From positions 6,353,447 through 6,413,249 of the forward strand of contig NZ_JAHTIK010000001.1 in assembly GCF_025655475.1 (NCBI RefSeq): a DNA stretch of 59,803 bases, read 5' to 3'. The DNA is from Kitasatospora sp. DSM 101779. Its GTDB lineage: Bacteria > Actinomycetota > Actinomycetes > Streptomycetales > Streptomycetaceae. The position numbers and the translations under genes were made by a program. Positions 16,624 to 25,245 of the stretch are shown here, piece by piece. The notes below the pieces were generated by a model. The model was not told the origin of the DNA and made no database searches. It saw only the letters and a program-made list of their open reading frames with translations. Within the stretch, counting starts at the first letter, position 1; every line of letters begins with the position of its first letter.

Positions 16624-17766
16624 GTGCAGCGCGAGATCTACACCGAGGAGCACGAGGCCTTCCGGGAGACCGTCCGGGCGTTCCTCGCCAAGGAGGTGCT
16701 GCCGCACCAGGAGCGCTGGGAGCAGGCCGGCATCGTCGACCGGGAGGCCTGGCTCGCCGCCGGCCGCCACGGCCTGCTCGGCCTCGCCGTCCCCGAGGAG
16801 TACGGCGGCGGCGGCACCCCCGACTTCCGCTTCCCGGCCGTCCTCGCCGAGGAGTTCACCCGGGCCGGGGTGAGCGGGCTGGCACTGGGCCTGCACAACG
16901 ACATCATCGGCCCGTACCTGGCCTCGCTGGCCACCGCGGAGCAGAAGGGCCGCTGGCTGCCCGGCTTCTGCAGCGGCGAGATCGTCACCGCGATCGCGAT
17001 GACCGAACCCGGTGCCGGCTCCGACCTGCAGGGCATCCGCACCACCGCCGCCGACGAGGGCGACCACTACGTCCTCAACGGCAGCAAGACGTTCATCTCC
17101 AACGGGATCATCTCCGACCTGGTGGTCGTGGTGGCCCGCACCACCCCCGAGGGCGGTGCGCACGGGCTGAGCCTGCTGGTCGTCGAGCGCGGCATGCCGG
17201 GCTTCCAGCGCGGCCGCAACCTCGACAAGATCGGCCAGAAGTCCCAGGACACCGCCGAGCTGTTCTTCGACGACGTCCGGGTGCCGAAGGCCAACCTGCT
17301 CGGCGAGGAGAACCGGGGCTTCGTCTACCTGATGCAGAACCTCGCGCAGGAGCGCCTCACCATCGCGGTCTCCGCGATCGCGGGCGCCGAGCACCTGCTG
17401 GAGCTCACCACCCGGTACGTCCAGCAGCGCACCGCCTTCGGCAAGCCGCTCGCCAAGCTGCAGCACGTCCGCTTCGAGATCGCCGAGCTCGCCACCGAGT
17501 GCGCCGTCACCCGGACGTTCGTCGACCGCTGCATCACCGAGCACAACCGCGGCACCCTCACCCCGGTCGACGCCTCGATGGCGAAGTGGTGGGCCACCGA
17601 ACTGCAGAAGCGCACCGCCGACCGCTGCCTGCAACTGCACGGCGGCTACGGCTACATGACGGAGTACCCGGTTGCGAAGGCGTTCACCGACGGCCGGATC
17701 CAGACGATCTACGGCGGCACCACCGAGATCATGAAAGAGATCATCGGCCGCTCCCTCCTCGGCTGA
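16624..17766 (+). CDS. Acyl-CoA dehydrogenase
   Basis: A 380-residue FAD flavoenzyme that introduces the alpha,beta double bond in an acyl-CoA. Visible are the substrate and FAD motif AMTEPGAGSD (125-134), the RTAFGKPL segment and the C-terminal QLHGGYGYM and IYGGTTEIMKE motifs. The medium-chain enzyme's catalytic Glu position in the last motif is Gly here, while E243 in AQERLTIA sits where isovaleryl- and long-chain enzymes place the base. This suggests a branched or long-chain substrate (inference), fitting the racemase upstream. The GTG start lies 11 nt after the racemase gene; AGGAG precedes it. Confidence 0.94.
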   Translation: MQREIYTEEHEAFRETVRAFLAKEVLPHQERWEQAGIVDREAWLAAGRHGLLGLAVPEEYGGGGTPDFRFPAVLAEEFTRAGVSGLALGLHNDIIGPYLASLATAEQKGRWLPGFCSGEIVTAIAMTEPGAGSDLQGIRTTAADEGDHYVLNGSKTFISNGIISDLVVVVARTTPEGGAHGLSLLVVERGMPGFQRGRNLDKIGQKSQDTAELFFDDVRVPKANLLGEENRGFVYLMQNLAQERLTIAVSAIAGAEHLLELTTRYVQQRTAFGKPLAKLQHVRFEIAELATECAVTRTFVDRCITEHNRGTLTPVDASMAKWWATELQKRTADRCLQLHGGYGYMTEYPVAKAFTDGRIQTIYGGTTEIMKEIIGRSLLG

Positions 17767-17800
17767 CCGCCCGGTCACCTACCCCCGAAAGGCAATCACC

Positions 17801-19015
17801 GTGACCACTGAAGCGTTCGTCTACGATGCGATCCGCACCCCGCGCGGGCGCGGCAAGGCCAACGGCTCCCTGCACGGCACCAAGCCGATCGACCTGGTGG
17901 TCGGCCTGATCCACGAGCTCCAGGCCCGCTTCCCGACCCTGGACCCGGCCGCGATCGACGACATCGTGCTGGGCGTCGTCAGCCCGATCGGCGACCAGGG
18001 CTCCGACATCGCCCGGATCGCCGCCATCGCGGCCGGCCTGCCCGACACCGTGGCCGGCGTCCAGGAGAACCGCTTCTGCGCCTCCGGCCTGGAGGCCGTC
18101 AACCTGGCCGCCGCGAAGGTCCGTTCGGGCTGGGAGGACCTCATCCTGGCCGGCGGCGTCGAGTCGATGTCCCGGGTCAAGATGGGCTCCGACGGGGGCG
18201 CCTGGGCGATGGACCCGATGACCGCGTACGAGACGAGTTTCGTCCCGCAGGGCATCGGCGCCGACCTGATCGCCACCGTCGAGGGCCTCAGCCGCACCGA
18301 CGTGGACGCCTTCGCCGCCGAGTCGCAGGCCCGCGCCGCCAAGGCCCAGGCCGACGGCCACTTCGACCGCTCGGTGGTGCCCGTCCGCGACCGCAACGGC
18401 CTGGTCGTGCTCGACCGCGACGAGTTCATCCGCCCCGGCACCACCGTCGAGACGCTGGCCGCCCTCAAGCCCTCCTTCGCGGGGATCGGCGAGGCCGGTG
18501 GCTTCGACGCCGTCGCGCTGCAGAAGTACCACTGGGTGGAGAAGATCGACCACGTCCACCACGCCGGCAACTCCTCCGGCATCGTCGACGGCGCCGCCCT
18601 GGTCGCCATCGGCTCCCGCGAGGTCGGCGAGCGGTACGGGCTCACCCCGCGCGCCCGGATCGTCTCCGCCGCGGTCTCCGGATCCGAGCCCACCATCATG
18701 CTCACCGGCCCCGCCCCCGCCACCCGCAAGGCCCTCGCCAAGGCCGGACTCACCCCCGAGGACATCGACCTCGTCGAGATCAACGAGGCGTTCGCCGCCG
18801 TCGCCCTGCGCTTCATGCGCGAACTCGGCTTCGGCCACGAGAAGGTCAACGTCAACGGCGGCGCCATCGCCCTCGGCCACCCGCTCGGCGCCACCGGCGC
18901 CATGCTCATCGGCACCCTCGTGGACGAACTGGAGCGCCGCGACCTCCGCTACGGCCTGGCCACCCTCTGCGTGGGCGGCGGCATGGGCGTCGCCACCGTG
19001 ATCGAGCGCATCTGA
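17801..19015 (+). CDS. fadA: Acetyl-CoA C-acyltransferase (thiolase)
   Basis: A 404-residue thiolase that cleaves 3-ketoacyl-CoA with CoA, the last step of beta-oxidation. The nucleophile is C93 in NRFCASGLEA; H360 in GGAIALGHPLGATGA and C390 in TLCVGGGMG complete the active site. The mid-domain motifs INEAFAAVALRF and HHAGNSSGIVDGAA are standard. The GTG has AAAGG 9 nt upstream and lies 34 nt after the dehydrogenase stop. It should work with the next gene product as the alpha/beta pair of a fatty acid oxidation complex. The symbol is by family, not by ortholog proof. Confidence 0.94.
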   Translation: MTTEAFVYDAIRTPRGRGKANGSLHGTKPIDLVVGLIHELQARFPTLDPAAIDDIVLGVVSPIGDQGSDIARIAAIAAGLPDTVAGVQENRFCASGLEAVNLAAAKVRSGWEDLILAGGVESMSRVKMGSDGGAWAMDPMTAYETSFVPQGIGADLIATVEGLSRTDVDAFAAESQARAAKAQADGHFDRSVVPVRDRNGLVVLDRDEFIRPGTTVETLAALKPSFAGIGEAGGFDAVALQKYHWVEKIDHVHHAGNSSGIVDGAALVAIGSREVGERYGLTPRARIVSAAVSGSEPTIMLTGPAPATRKALAKAGLTPEDIDLVEINEAFAAVALRFMRELGFGHEKVNVNGGAIALGHPLGATGAMLIGTLVDELERRDLRYGLATLCVGGGMGVATVIERI

Positions 19016-19043
19016 CCACCCCACTCCCTGGAGAGACTTCCCC

Positions 19044-21209
19044 ATGACTGCAGCATCCGCCATCCGCTGGGAGCAGGACCAGGACGGCGTGGTCACCCTC
19101 GTCCTCGACGACCCCGCCCAGTCCGTCAACACCATGAACGAGGCCTTCACCGAGGCACTCGACGAGACCGTCGCCCGGCTGAAGGCCGCCGACGACGTGC
19201 GCGGCGTCATCGTCACCTCCGCCAAGAAGACCTTCTTCGCCGGCGGCGACCTCTACCTGCTCTCCTCCGTCGGCCCCGACCAGGCCGAGGAGACCTTCGA
19301 GCACGGCATGCGGATCAAGCGCGCCCTGCGCGCCCTGGAGACCCTCGGCAAGCCGGTGGTCGCCGCGATCAACGGCGCCGCCCTCGGCGGCGGCCTGGAG
19401 ATCGCCCTCGCCTGCCACCACCGCATCGCCCTGGACACCCCGGCCACCAAGATCGGCCTGCCCGAGGTCACCCTCGGCCTGCTGCCCGGCGGCGGCGGAG
19501 TCGTCCGCACCGTGCGGCTGCTCGGCATCACCGACGCCCTGCTCAAGGTCCTGCTGCAGGGGCAGCAGTACCGCCCGGCACAGGCCCTGCAGCACGGCCT
19601 CGTCGACGAACTCGCCGCCACCCCGGAGGAACTGCTCGCCAAGGCACGTGCCTTCGTCGACGCCCACCCGGAGTCCGTGCAGCGCTTCGACGTCAAGGGC
19701 TACCGGATCCCCGGCGGCACCCCGGCCAGCCCGGCGCTGGCCGCCAACCTGCCGGCCTTCCCGGCCAACCTGCGCAAGCAGCTGGCCGGCGCCCCCTACC
19801 CGGCGCCGCGCAACATCCTCGCCGCGGCGGTGGAGAGCACCCAGGTCGACGTCGACACCGCGATGGCGATCGAGGCCCGGTACTTCACCGAGCTGGTCAC
19901 CGGGCAGACCGCCAAGAACATGATCCAGGCCTTCTTCTTCGACATGCAGGCCGTCAACTCCGGTGCCGGCCGTCCCAAGGGCGTCCCCGCCCGGAAGGTC
20001 GAGAAGGTCGCCGTGCTCGGTGCCGGCATGATGGGCGCCGGCATCGCGTACTCCTGCGCCAAGGCCGGCATCGAGGTGCTGCTCAAGGACGTCACCGTCG
20101 AGGCCGCCGAGCGAGGCAAGGCCTACTCCGCCGCGCTGCTCGACAAGGCGGTCGCCCGCGGCCGCAGCACCGAGGCCGAGCGGGCCGAGTTCCTCGCCCG
20201 GATCACCCCCACCGCCGAGGCCGCCGACCTGGCCGGCTGCGACGCCGTCATCGAGGCCGTCTTCGAGAACCCGGAGCTCAAGCACAAGGTCTTCCAGGAG
20301 GTCCAGGACGTCGTCGCCCCGGACGCCCTGCTCTGCTCCAATACCTCCACCCTGCCGATCGGCCTGCTCGCCGAAGGCGTCGACCGCACCGCCGACTTCA
20401 TCGGCCTGCACTTCTTCTCGCCGGTCGACAAGATGCCGCTGGTCGAGATCATCCGCGGCCCGCAGACCGGCGACGAGGCGCTCGCCCGCGCCTTCGACCT
20501 CGTCCGGCAGATCCGCAAGACGCCGATCGTGGTCAACGACTCCCGCGGCTTCTTCACCTCCCGGGTGATCGGACAGTTCATCAACGAGGGCGTGGCGATG
20601 GTCGGCGAGGGCCTCGACCCCGTCTCCGTCGAGCAGGCCGCCGCCCAGGCCGGCTACCCGGCCAAGGTCCTCTCGCTGATGGACGAGCTCACCCTCACCC
20701 TGCCCCGGAAGATCCGCAACGAGTCCCGTCGGGCCGTCGAGGAGGCCGGCGGCAGCTGGCAGCCGCACCCCGCCGACACCGTCATCGACCGCATGGTCGA
20801 CGAGTTCGGCCGCCCCGGCCGCAGCGGCGGCGCCGGCTTCTACGAGTACGAGGACGGGCAGCGCGCCCGGCTCTGGCCCGGCCTGCGCGAGCACTTCACG
20901 CAGCCCGGCAAGGAGATCCCGTTCGAGGACATGAAGGAGCGGATGCTCTTCGCCGAGGCCCTGGACTCCGTGCGCTGCCTGGAGGAGTCCGTCCTCACCT
21001 CGGTCGCCGACGCCAACATCGGCTCCATCCTCGGCATCGGCTTCCCCGCCTGGACGGGAGGCGTCCTCCAGTACATCAACGGCTACCCCGGCGGCCTCGC
21101 CGGATTCGCCGCCCGCGCCCGCGAGTTGGCCGCCGCCTACGGCGACCGCTTCACCCCGCCCGCCCTCCTGGACGAGATGGCCGCCGACGGCCGCACCTTC
21201 CGGGACTGA
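19044..21209 (+). CDS. fadB: Bifunctional enoyl-CoA hydratase / 3-hydroxyacyl-CoA dehydrogenase
   Basis: A 721-residue FadB/FadJ-type enzyme. The crotonase domain is N-terminal (about 5-200), with the oxyanion loop FFAGGD, E119 in the ALGGGLEIAL helix and E141 in LPEVTLGLLPGGGG as the catalytic pair. A linker helix region follows, then the NAD-binding domain beginning with GAGMMGAG (326-333), the HFFSPVDKMPLVEII active-site segment, and two helical C-terminal dimerisation domains. It hydrates enoyl-CoA and oxidises the product to 3-ketoacyl-CoA, feeding the thiolase encoded 28 nt upstream. It ends the operon and a strong terminator follows. Confidence 0.95.
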   Translation: MTAASAIRWEQDQDGVVTLVLDDPAQSVNTMNEAFTEALDETVARLKAADDVRGVIVTSAKKTFFAGGDLYLLSSVGPDQAEETFEHGMRIKRALRALETLGKPVVAAINGAALGGGLEIALACHHRIALDTPATKIGLPEVTLGLLPGGGGVVRTVRLLGITDALLKVLLQGQQYRPAQALQHGLVDELAATPEELLAKARAFVDAHPESVQRFDVKGYRIPGGTPASPALAANLPAFPANLRKQLAGAPYPAPRNILAAAVESTQVDVDTAMAIEARYFTELVTGQTAKNMIQAFFFDMQAVNSGAGRPKGVPARKVEKVAVLGAGMMGAGIAYSCAKAGIEVLLKDVTVEAAERGKAYSAALLDKAVARGRSTEAERAEFLARITPTAEAADLAGCDAVIEAVFENPELKHKVFQEVQDVVAPDALLCSNTSTLPIGLLAEGVDRTADFIGLHFFSPVDKMPLVEIIRGPQTGDEALARAFDLVRQIRKTPIVVNDSRGFFTSRVIGQFINEGVAMVGEGLDPVSVEQAAAQAGYPAKVLSLMDELTLTLPRKIRNESRRAVEEAGGSWQPHPADTVIDRMVDEFGRPGRSGGAGFYEYEDGQRARLWPGLREHFTQPGKEIPFEDMKERMLFAEALDSVRCLEESVLTSVADANIGSILGIGFPAWTGGVLQYINGYPGGLAGFAARARELAAAYGDRFTPPALLDEMAADGRTFRD

Positions 21210-21228
21210 CACCCGCGACACCCGCGCC

Positions 21229-21253
21229 GCCCCCGCCCACCCCGGGCGGGGGC
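21229..21253 (+). terminator. Terminator of the beta-oxidation operon
   Basis: Perfect 10-bp stem GCCCCCGCCC (21229-21238) with GGGCGGGGGC (21244-21253) and a 5-nt loop, 20 nt after the last stop codon of the operon. It abuts the promoter of the next gene. Confidence 0.85.
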
Positions 21254-21270
21254 GTGCGTAGGCTTCCTCC

Positions 21271-21801
21271 GTGAACGACTTCGTAGCCGGCCTGCGGATC
21301 AGACCCGGTGGTCCGGGCGACGCGGCGGCCGTCCTCGGGATGCTGGACGCGGCCGTGCGCTGGATGAACGAGCGCGGCAACACCGAGCAGTGGGGCACCG
21401 TCCCGTACTCGCAGCGGCCCGGCGGGCCGGACCGCGTCGAGCGGTACACCACCGAGAACGAGCCCCACATCGCCGAGTACGACGGCACACCGGTCGGCGC
21501 CCTGGTGCTCGACTCCGGGCCCAGCCCGCAGCTGCCGATCGCCCCGGCCGGCGAACCCGAGCGCTACGTCCGGCTGTTGGTCTCCGACCGCCGGCACGCC
21601 GGTCTCGGCATCGGCGCGGCGCTGCTCGCCCACGCCGCCGAGGAGACCCGGCGGGCCGGCGCCGCGCTGCTGCGGGTCGACTGCTGGGCGGGCGGCGGCG
21701 GTGCGCTGGTCGCCTTCTACGAGCGCAACGGCTTCACCCGCACCGACCGCTTCCTGGACGGCAGCTGGCCCGGGCAGGTCCTGGCCCGCCGGCTCGGCTG
21801 A
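21271..21801 (+). CDS. GNAT N-acetyltransferase
   Basis: A 176-residue acetyltransferase with the strand-turn VRLLVSDRRHAGLGIGAALLAHA (acetyl-CoA loop RRHAGLGIG) followed by LLRVDCWAGGGGALVAFYERNGF, typical of the family. The acceptor is unknown. The GTG start has no proper ribosome binding site; TAGGCT (21259-21264) ends 6 nt before it, so the transcript is probably leaderless. The -35 region would fall inside the preceding terminator stem. Confidence 0.88.
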   Translation: MNDFVAGLRIRPGGPGDAAAVLGMLDAAVRWMNERGNTEQWGTVPYSQRPGGPDRVERYTTENEPHIAEYDGTPVGALVLDSGPSPQLPIAPAGEPERYVRLLVSDRRHAGLGIGAALLAHAAEETRRAGAALLRVDCWAGGGGALVAFYERNGFTRTDRFLDGSWPGQVLARRLG

Positions 21802-21896
21802 CCGATCGCCCCTGCGCCCGCGGGAGCCCGGCAGCCCGGGCGTCGGTGGGCACCGATAGCCTGGTCCGTAGTGATCATCCGGAGGAGGGGGACAGG

Positions 21897-23036
21897 ATGG
21901 GCCGGCTGACCTGGCAGGAGACGACGGCGTACCGGGCGAGGCTCCGTGGCTGCCTGCTCGGCGGCGCGATCGGCGACGCCCTCGGCAACCCGATCGAGAT
22001 GAAGTCCATGGTCACCGTCGAAGCCGAGCACGGACCGACCGGCATCACCGGACTCGTCCCGGACCGCGAGGGCGTGATCGGCCGGATCACCGACGACACC
22101 CAGATGACCCTCTTCTCCGCCGAGGGCTGGATGTACGGCTACCGCCGCATCCAGACCAAGGGCATCGGCGGCGCCGAGACCGCCCTCGTCAAGGACGCCT
22201 ATCTGCGCTGGCTGGAGACCCAGCGGCACCCCGCCCCGCTGCCCCACGACGGCCTCCGGCACCGCATCGGCGACCTGCGCGAGCAGCAGTGGCTGTACGC
22301 CCGCCGCGCCCCCGGCCGCGCCTGCGAGTTCGGCCTCCAGGAGGACCACACCCCCGACGCGCACGCCCCGGTCGACGGCAGCCCGGGCCCGGTGAACCCG
22401 GACTCCAAGGGCTGCGGCTCCGTGATGCGCTCCGCCCCCTTCGGCTTCACCGGCCGCGGCATCACCGGCAGGGGCGACCTGCACGCCTTCGAACTCGCCG
22501 CCCGCTGCTCCCGGATCACCCACGGCCACCCGACCGCCCAGCTCGCCTCCGGCGCCTTCGCCGCCATGATCAGCAGGCTGGTCGACGGCGATGCGCTGCC
22601 GGACGCCGTCCGCAACGCCATGGAACTGCTCACCCGCTACCCCGGGCACCAGGAGACGCACGCCGCACTGCAGCGGGCCGTCGCCCTCGCCGAGGCCGGT
22701 CCGGCCACCCCGCGCGCGGTGGAGAGCCTCGGCGGCGGCTGGACGGCCGAGGAGGCGCTCGCCATCGGCGTGTACGCCGCCCTCGCCCACACCGAGTTCT
22801 GGAAGCACCGCACCCCGATCGAATCGGCCCTGCTGCTGTCGGTCAACCACTCCGGCGACAGCGACTCCACCGGCTCGATCTGCGGCAACCTGCTCGGCGC
22901 CCACCACGGCGACGCCATGCTGCCGCCGGACTGGCTCGGCCAGATCGAGGGCCGCGCGGCGATCGCCGTCGTCGCCGACGACTTCGCCGCGGTCGTCCAC
23001 CCGGGCGAGAAGCGCCCCTGGGCGTACTCGGCCTGA
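21897..23036 (+). CDS. ADP-ribosylglycohydrolase family protein
   Basis: A 379-residue all-helical Mg-dependent hydrolase expected to remove ADP-ribose from a protein, nucleic acid or small molecule. Metal ligands are visible in GDALGNPIE (26-34), TDDTQMT (65-71) and the C-terminal SGDSDST motif (319-325). The first 10 residues and an insert near 100-150 are less typical. The ATG has GGAGG about 11 nt upstream and a further GGGGG closer. No ADP-ribosyltransferase is seen nearby, so the partner and target are unknown. It could reverse regulatory ADP-ribosylation or neutralise a toxin-made modification. Confidence 0.9.
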   Translation: MGRLTWQETTAYRARLRGCLLGGAIGDALGNPIEMKSMVTVEAEHGPTGITGLVPDREGVIGRITDDTQMTLFSAEGWMYGYRRIQTKGIGGAETALVKDAYLRWLETQRHPAPLPHDGLRHRIGDLREQQWLYARRAPGRACEFGLQEDHTPDAHAPVDGSPGPVNPDSKGCGSVMRSAPFGFTGRGITGRGDLHAFELAARCSRITHGHPTAQLASGAFAAMISRLVDGDALPDAVRNAMELLTRYPGHQETHAALQRAVALAEAGPATPRAVESLGGGWTAEEALAIGVYAALAHTEFWKHRTPIESALLLSVNHSGDSDSTGSICGNLLGAHHGDAMLPPDWLGQIEGRAAIAVVADDFAAVVHPGEKRPWAYSA

Positions 23037-23093
23037 CGGGCGTACGGATGCAGCGCCCCCTGCCAGGTGCCGGATGTCCTTCGACGCCACGCG

Positions 23094-23642
23094 TCAGCGC
23101 TGACCCTCGGCGGGCCGGCTGATGCGGTAGACGACGCTCGGGCGGAGCGGGCTGCCTTCGGGGGCGTACGGGTCCTCGAAGTCCTCGGCCGGGTCGCGGA
23201 CCATGCCGAGGCGCTGCATCACCGCCTGCGAGCGATGGTTGGCGGCGGTGGTGACGGCGAGGACCTCGGGCAGGCCGAGGGTGGCGAAGGCGAAGTCGAG
23301 GCAGGCCCGGCCGGCCTCGGTGGCGTAGCCGTGGCCCCAGGCGCCGCGGGCGAGCCGCCAGCCGACCTCGATCCCGGTGAAGGGCATGTCCTCGTCCACG
23401 TCGTCGAGTCCGGCGAAGCCGAGGAACTCGCCGGTGGCGGTGGACTCCAGTGCCCACCAGCCGTAGCCGCGCCGCTCCAGGTCGGCGCGGAAGGCGGCCA
23501 CCCCGGCATCGCACTGCTCCCGGGTGAGCACCTCCCCGAGGTGCTCGCGCACCGCCGGGTCGGCGTTCATCGCCGCCCAGGGGGCCAGGTCGGAGTCCTG
23601 CCAGGGGCGCAGGATGAGGCGTGCGGTGTGCAGTTCGGTCAT
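23094..23642 (-). CDS. GNAT N-acetyltransferase, RimJ/RimL type
   Basis: A 182-residue acetyltransferase starting with the family's TELHTARLILRPWQDSDL. The acetyl-CoA loop is RLARGAWGHGYATEAG and the C-terminal part holds NHRSQAVMQRLGM. Acceptor unknown. The ATG at 23640-23642 is the only start that fits the domain. It is convergent with the glycohydrolase gene and lies just downstream of the MerR gene on the same strand; the 56-nt gap makes co-transcription with MerR plausible. Confidence 0.9.
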   Translation of the reverse strand: MTELHTARLILRPWQDSDLAPWAAMNADPAVREHLGEVLTREQCDAGVAAFRADLERRGYGWWALESTATGEFLGFAGLDDVDEDMPFTGIEVGWRLARGAWGHGYATEAGRACLDFAFATLGLPEVLAVTTAANHRSQAVMQRLGMVRDPAEDFEDPYAPEGSPLRPSVVYRISRPAEGQR

Positions 23643-23698
23643 GGCCCGAGCCAACCCCGGGCGGCCCGCCGTGTCGACCGATTTCCCCCGGCCGGGCG

Positions 23699-24415
23699 CT
23701 ACTCGGGGCTGCCGGTCAGTTCCTCGGCCAGCGAGCGCTGGAAGGCGGTGACGATCGCCTGCACCACCAGCGGCTGGATGCGGTCGGTGAGGCTCTTCAT
23801 CCGGTCCAGGTCGGCCGGGGCCGGCCCGCTCTCCCGGTAGGGCTTCCACACCGTGTCGCGGAAGAGCCGGTGCAGGTCGTGCGCGGTGGCCTGGCTGTGC
23901 AGCCGGACGACGGCGCGGGCCGCCAGCAGGGTCTCCAGCGGGATCGGCACGTCCAGGATCCGCACGCCGAGCGGCAGCAGGCCGGGGTCGGTCTTGAAGA
24001 CGTCGGGGTCCTCGGTGCGGTGCAGGGCGCCCATGGCGGCGAGCCGGTCCAGGTCGGCGTCGGAGGGGTCGCGGCCGATCCGCCGGGCGAGCTGCCCGCG
24101 GTCGGTCTCCTCGGCGGCCTCGGGCGTCCAGGAGGCGACCAGTGCCCGGTGGATGGCGAGGTCCAGCGAGCCGATGTCCTCGGGGAGTTGGGCGAGGTAG
24201 CGTTCGATCGCGGCCAGGGTGAGGCCCTGCCGCTGGAGTTCCTCGATGAGTTCCAGACGGCCGAGGTGCTCCGGCCCGTACAGGCCGACCCGGCGCGGGC
24301 CGAGTTCGGGCGGCGGCAGCAGGCCCTTCGCGGCGTAGAAGCGCAGCGTGCGGACGGTCACTCCGGCCCGGGCCGCCAGTTCGTCGACGGTGAGCTGCGG
24401 TGTGCCTGCTGACAT
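23699..24415 (-). CDS. MerR-family transcriptional regulator
   Basis: A 238-residue regulator. The N-terminal winged helix is clear (TVDELAARAGVTVRTLRFYAAKGLLPPPELG, then VGLYGPEHLGRLELI), followed by the short dimerisation helix. The remaining 150 residues are a long effector or sensing domain I do not recognise, with a single-Trp helical end. No metal-binding cysteines are present, so metal sensing is unlikely. The ATG at 24413-24415 has AGAGG 9 nt upstream. A dyad and a direct repeat in its promoter (24463-24488) suggest autoregulation. Confidence 0.9.
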   Translation of the reverse strand: MSAGTPQLTVDELAARAGVTVRTLRFYAAKGLLPPPELGPRRVGLYGPEHLGRLELIEELQRQGLTLAAIERYLAQLPEDIGSLDLAIHRALVASWTPEAAEETDRGQLARRIGRDPSDADLDRLAAMGALHRTEDPDVFKTDPGLLPLGVRILDVPIPLETLLAARAVVRLHSQATAHDLHRLFRDTVWKPYRESGPAPADLDRMKSLTDRIQPLVVQAIVTAFQRSLAEELTGSPE

Positions 24416-24462
24416 CCGGTGCAACCTCTTCCGCCCGTTCGCCCCGCCGGGTGCGGCAGTCC

Positions 24463-24488
24463 TGCTGTGACAGCACCAGTGTGACAGC
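24463..24488 (-). promoter_or_regulatory. Candidate operator before the merR gene
   Basis: The 13-bp dyad TGCTGTGACAGCA (24463-24475) overlaps the first of two direct copies of TGTGACAGC (24466-24474 and 24480-24488). The same nine bases occur in the beta-oxidation promoter at 15386-15394. It lies 48-73 nt upstream of the start codon. Confidence 0.5.
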
Positions 24489-24682
24489 GCCGCGACCTGC
24501 CGGTCCACCGCGCCCGCGCGGCCGGTGGCGCAGACCGTCGGCGGCGTGGCCCGGGATTCGCGTTCGTCGGCCCCGACCACCGCGAGGAGCGCTCACTCCG
24601 GGAACGCTCCCGAGCCGCGGTCACCCGCCCGCCCCGCTGCGGCACCCGGCCGCATCGGACGACACGGCCTAGGCTGGCGGCC

Positions 24683-25153
24683 ATGAGCCCTTCGATCGCC
24701 ACCAACACCCGGGTGGAGCTGGCCGAGTTGCTGGACTTCGTCCGTCCGCGCCACCGGGCGCTGCTGCTCACCCGCCGCGCCGACGGCACCCCGCAGGCCT
24801 CCCCGCTGACCTGCGGGGTGGACGACAGCGGCCGGATCGTGATCTCCACCTACCCGGAACGGGCGAAGAGCCGCAACGCCCGGCGCGACTCCGCGGTCAG
24901 CGTGGTGGTGCTCTCCGACGAGTGGAACGGCCCCTGGGTGCAGGTGGACGGCGAGGCCGAGGTGCTGGACATGCCGGAGGCCCTGGAACCGCTGGTGGAG
25001 TACTACCGGAACATCGCCGGTGAGCACCCGGACTGGGACGAGTACCGCGAGGCGATGCGCCGGCAGGGCAAGTCGCTGATCCGGATCACCCCGCGCCGTT
25101 GGGGCCCGATCGCCACCGGCGGCTTTCCCGCCCGTCTGGTGCAGGACCGCTAG
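24683..25153 (+). CDS. PPOX-class F420- or flavin-dependent protein
   Basis: A 156-residue split beta-barrel protein of the pyridoxamine 5'-phosphate oxidase-like class. It begins with a helix containing LLDFVRPRHRALLLTRRADGTPQASPLTCGV, the typical first strands, and has STYPERAKSRNARRD and the WVQVDGEAEVLDM strands. Many actinobacterial members use coenzyme F420; which cofactor applies cannot be decided by eye. The ATG lacks a ribosome site but TAGGCT (24670-24675) ends 7 nt upstream, so the transcript is probably leaderless. It is convergent with the ALF-repeat gene. Confidence 0.85.
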   Translation: MSPSIATNTRVELAELLDFVRPRHRALLLTRRADGTPQASPLTCGVDDSGRIVISTYPERAKSRNARRDSAVSVVVLSDEWNGPWVQVDGEAEVLDMPEALEPLVEYYRNIAGEHPDWDEYREAMRRQGKSLIRITPRRWGPIATGGFPARLVQDR

Positions 25154-25181
25154 GACCTGCCCGCCGGGCGCCGTGGGACCG

Positions 25182-25220
25182 ACGGGCCGGCGCCGGGAGA
25201 CGCCCCCGGCGCCGGCCCGT
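25182..25220. terminator. Bidirectional terminator between the PPOX and ALF-repeat genes
   Basis: A perfect 16-bp stem: arm 25182-25197 is the exact reverse complement of 25205-25220, with a 7-nt loop. It lies between two convergent genes. Confidence 0.85.
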
Positions 25221-25245
25221 TCGGGTCAGCGGACGTACCCCGTGG

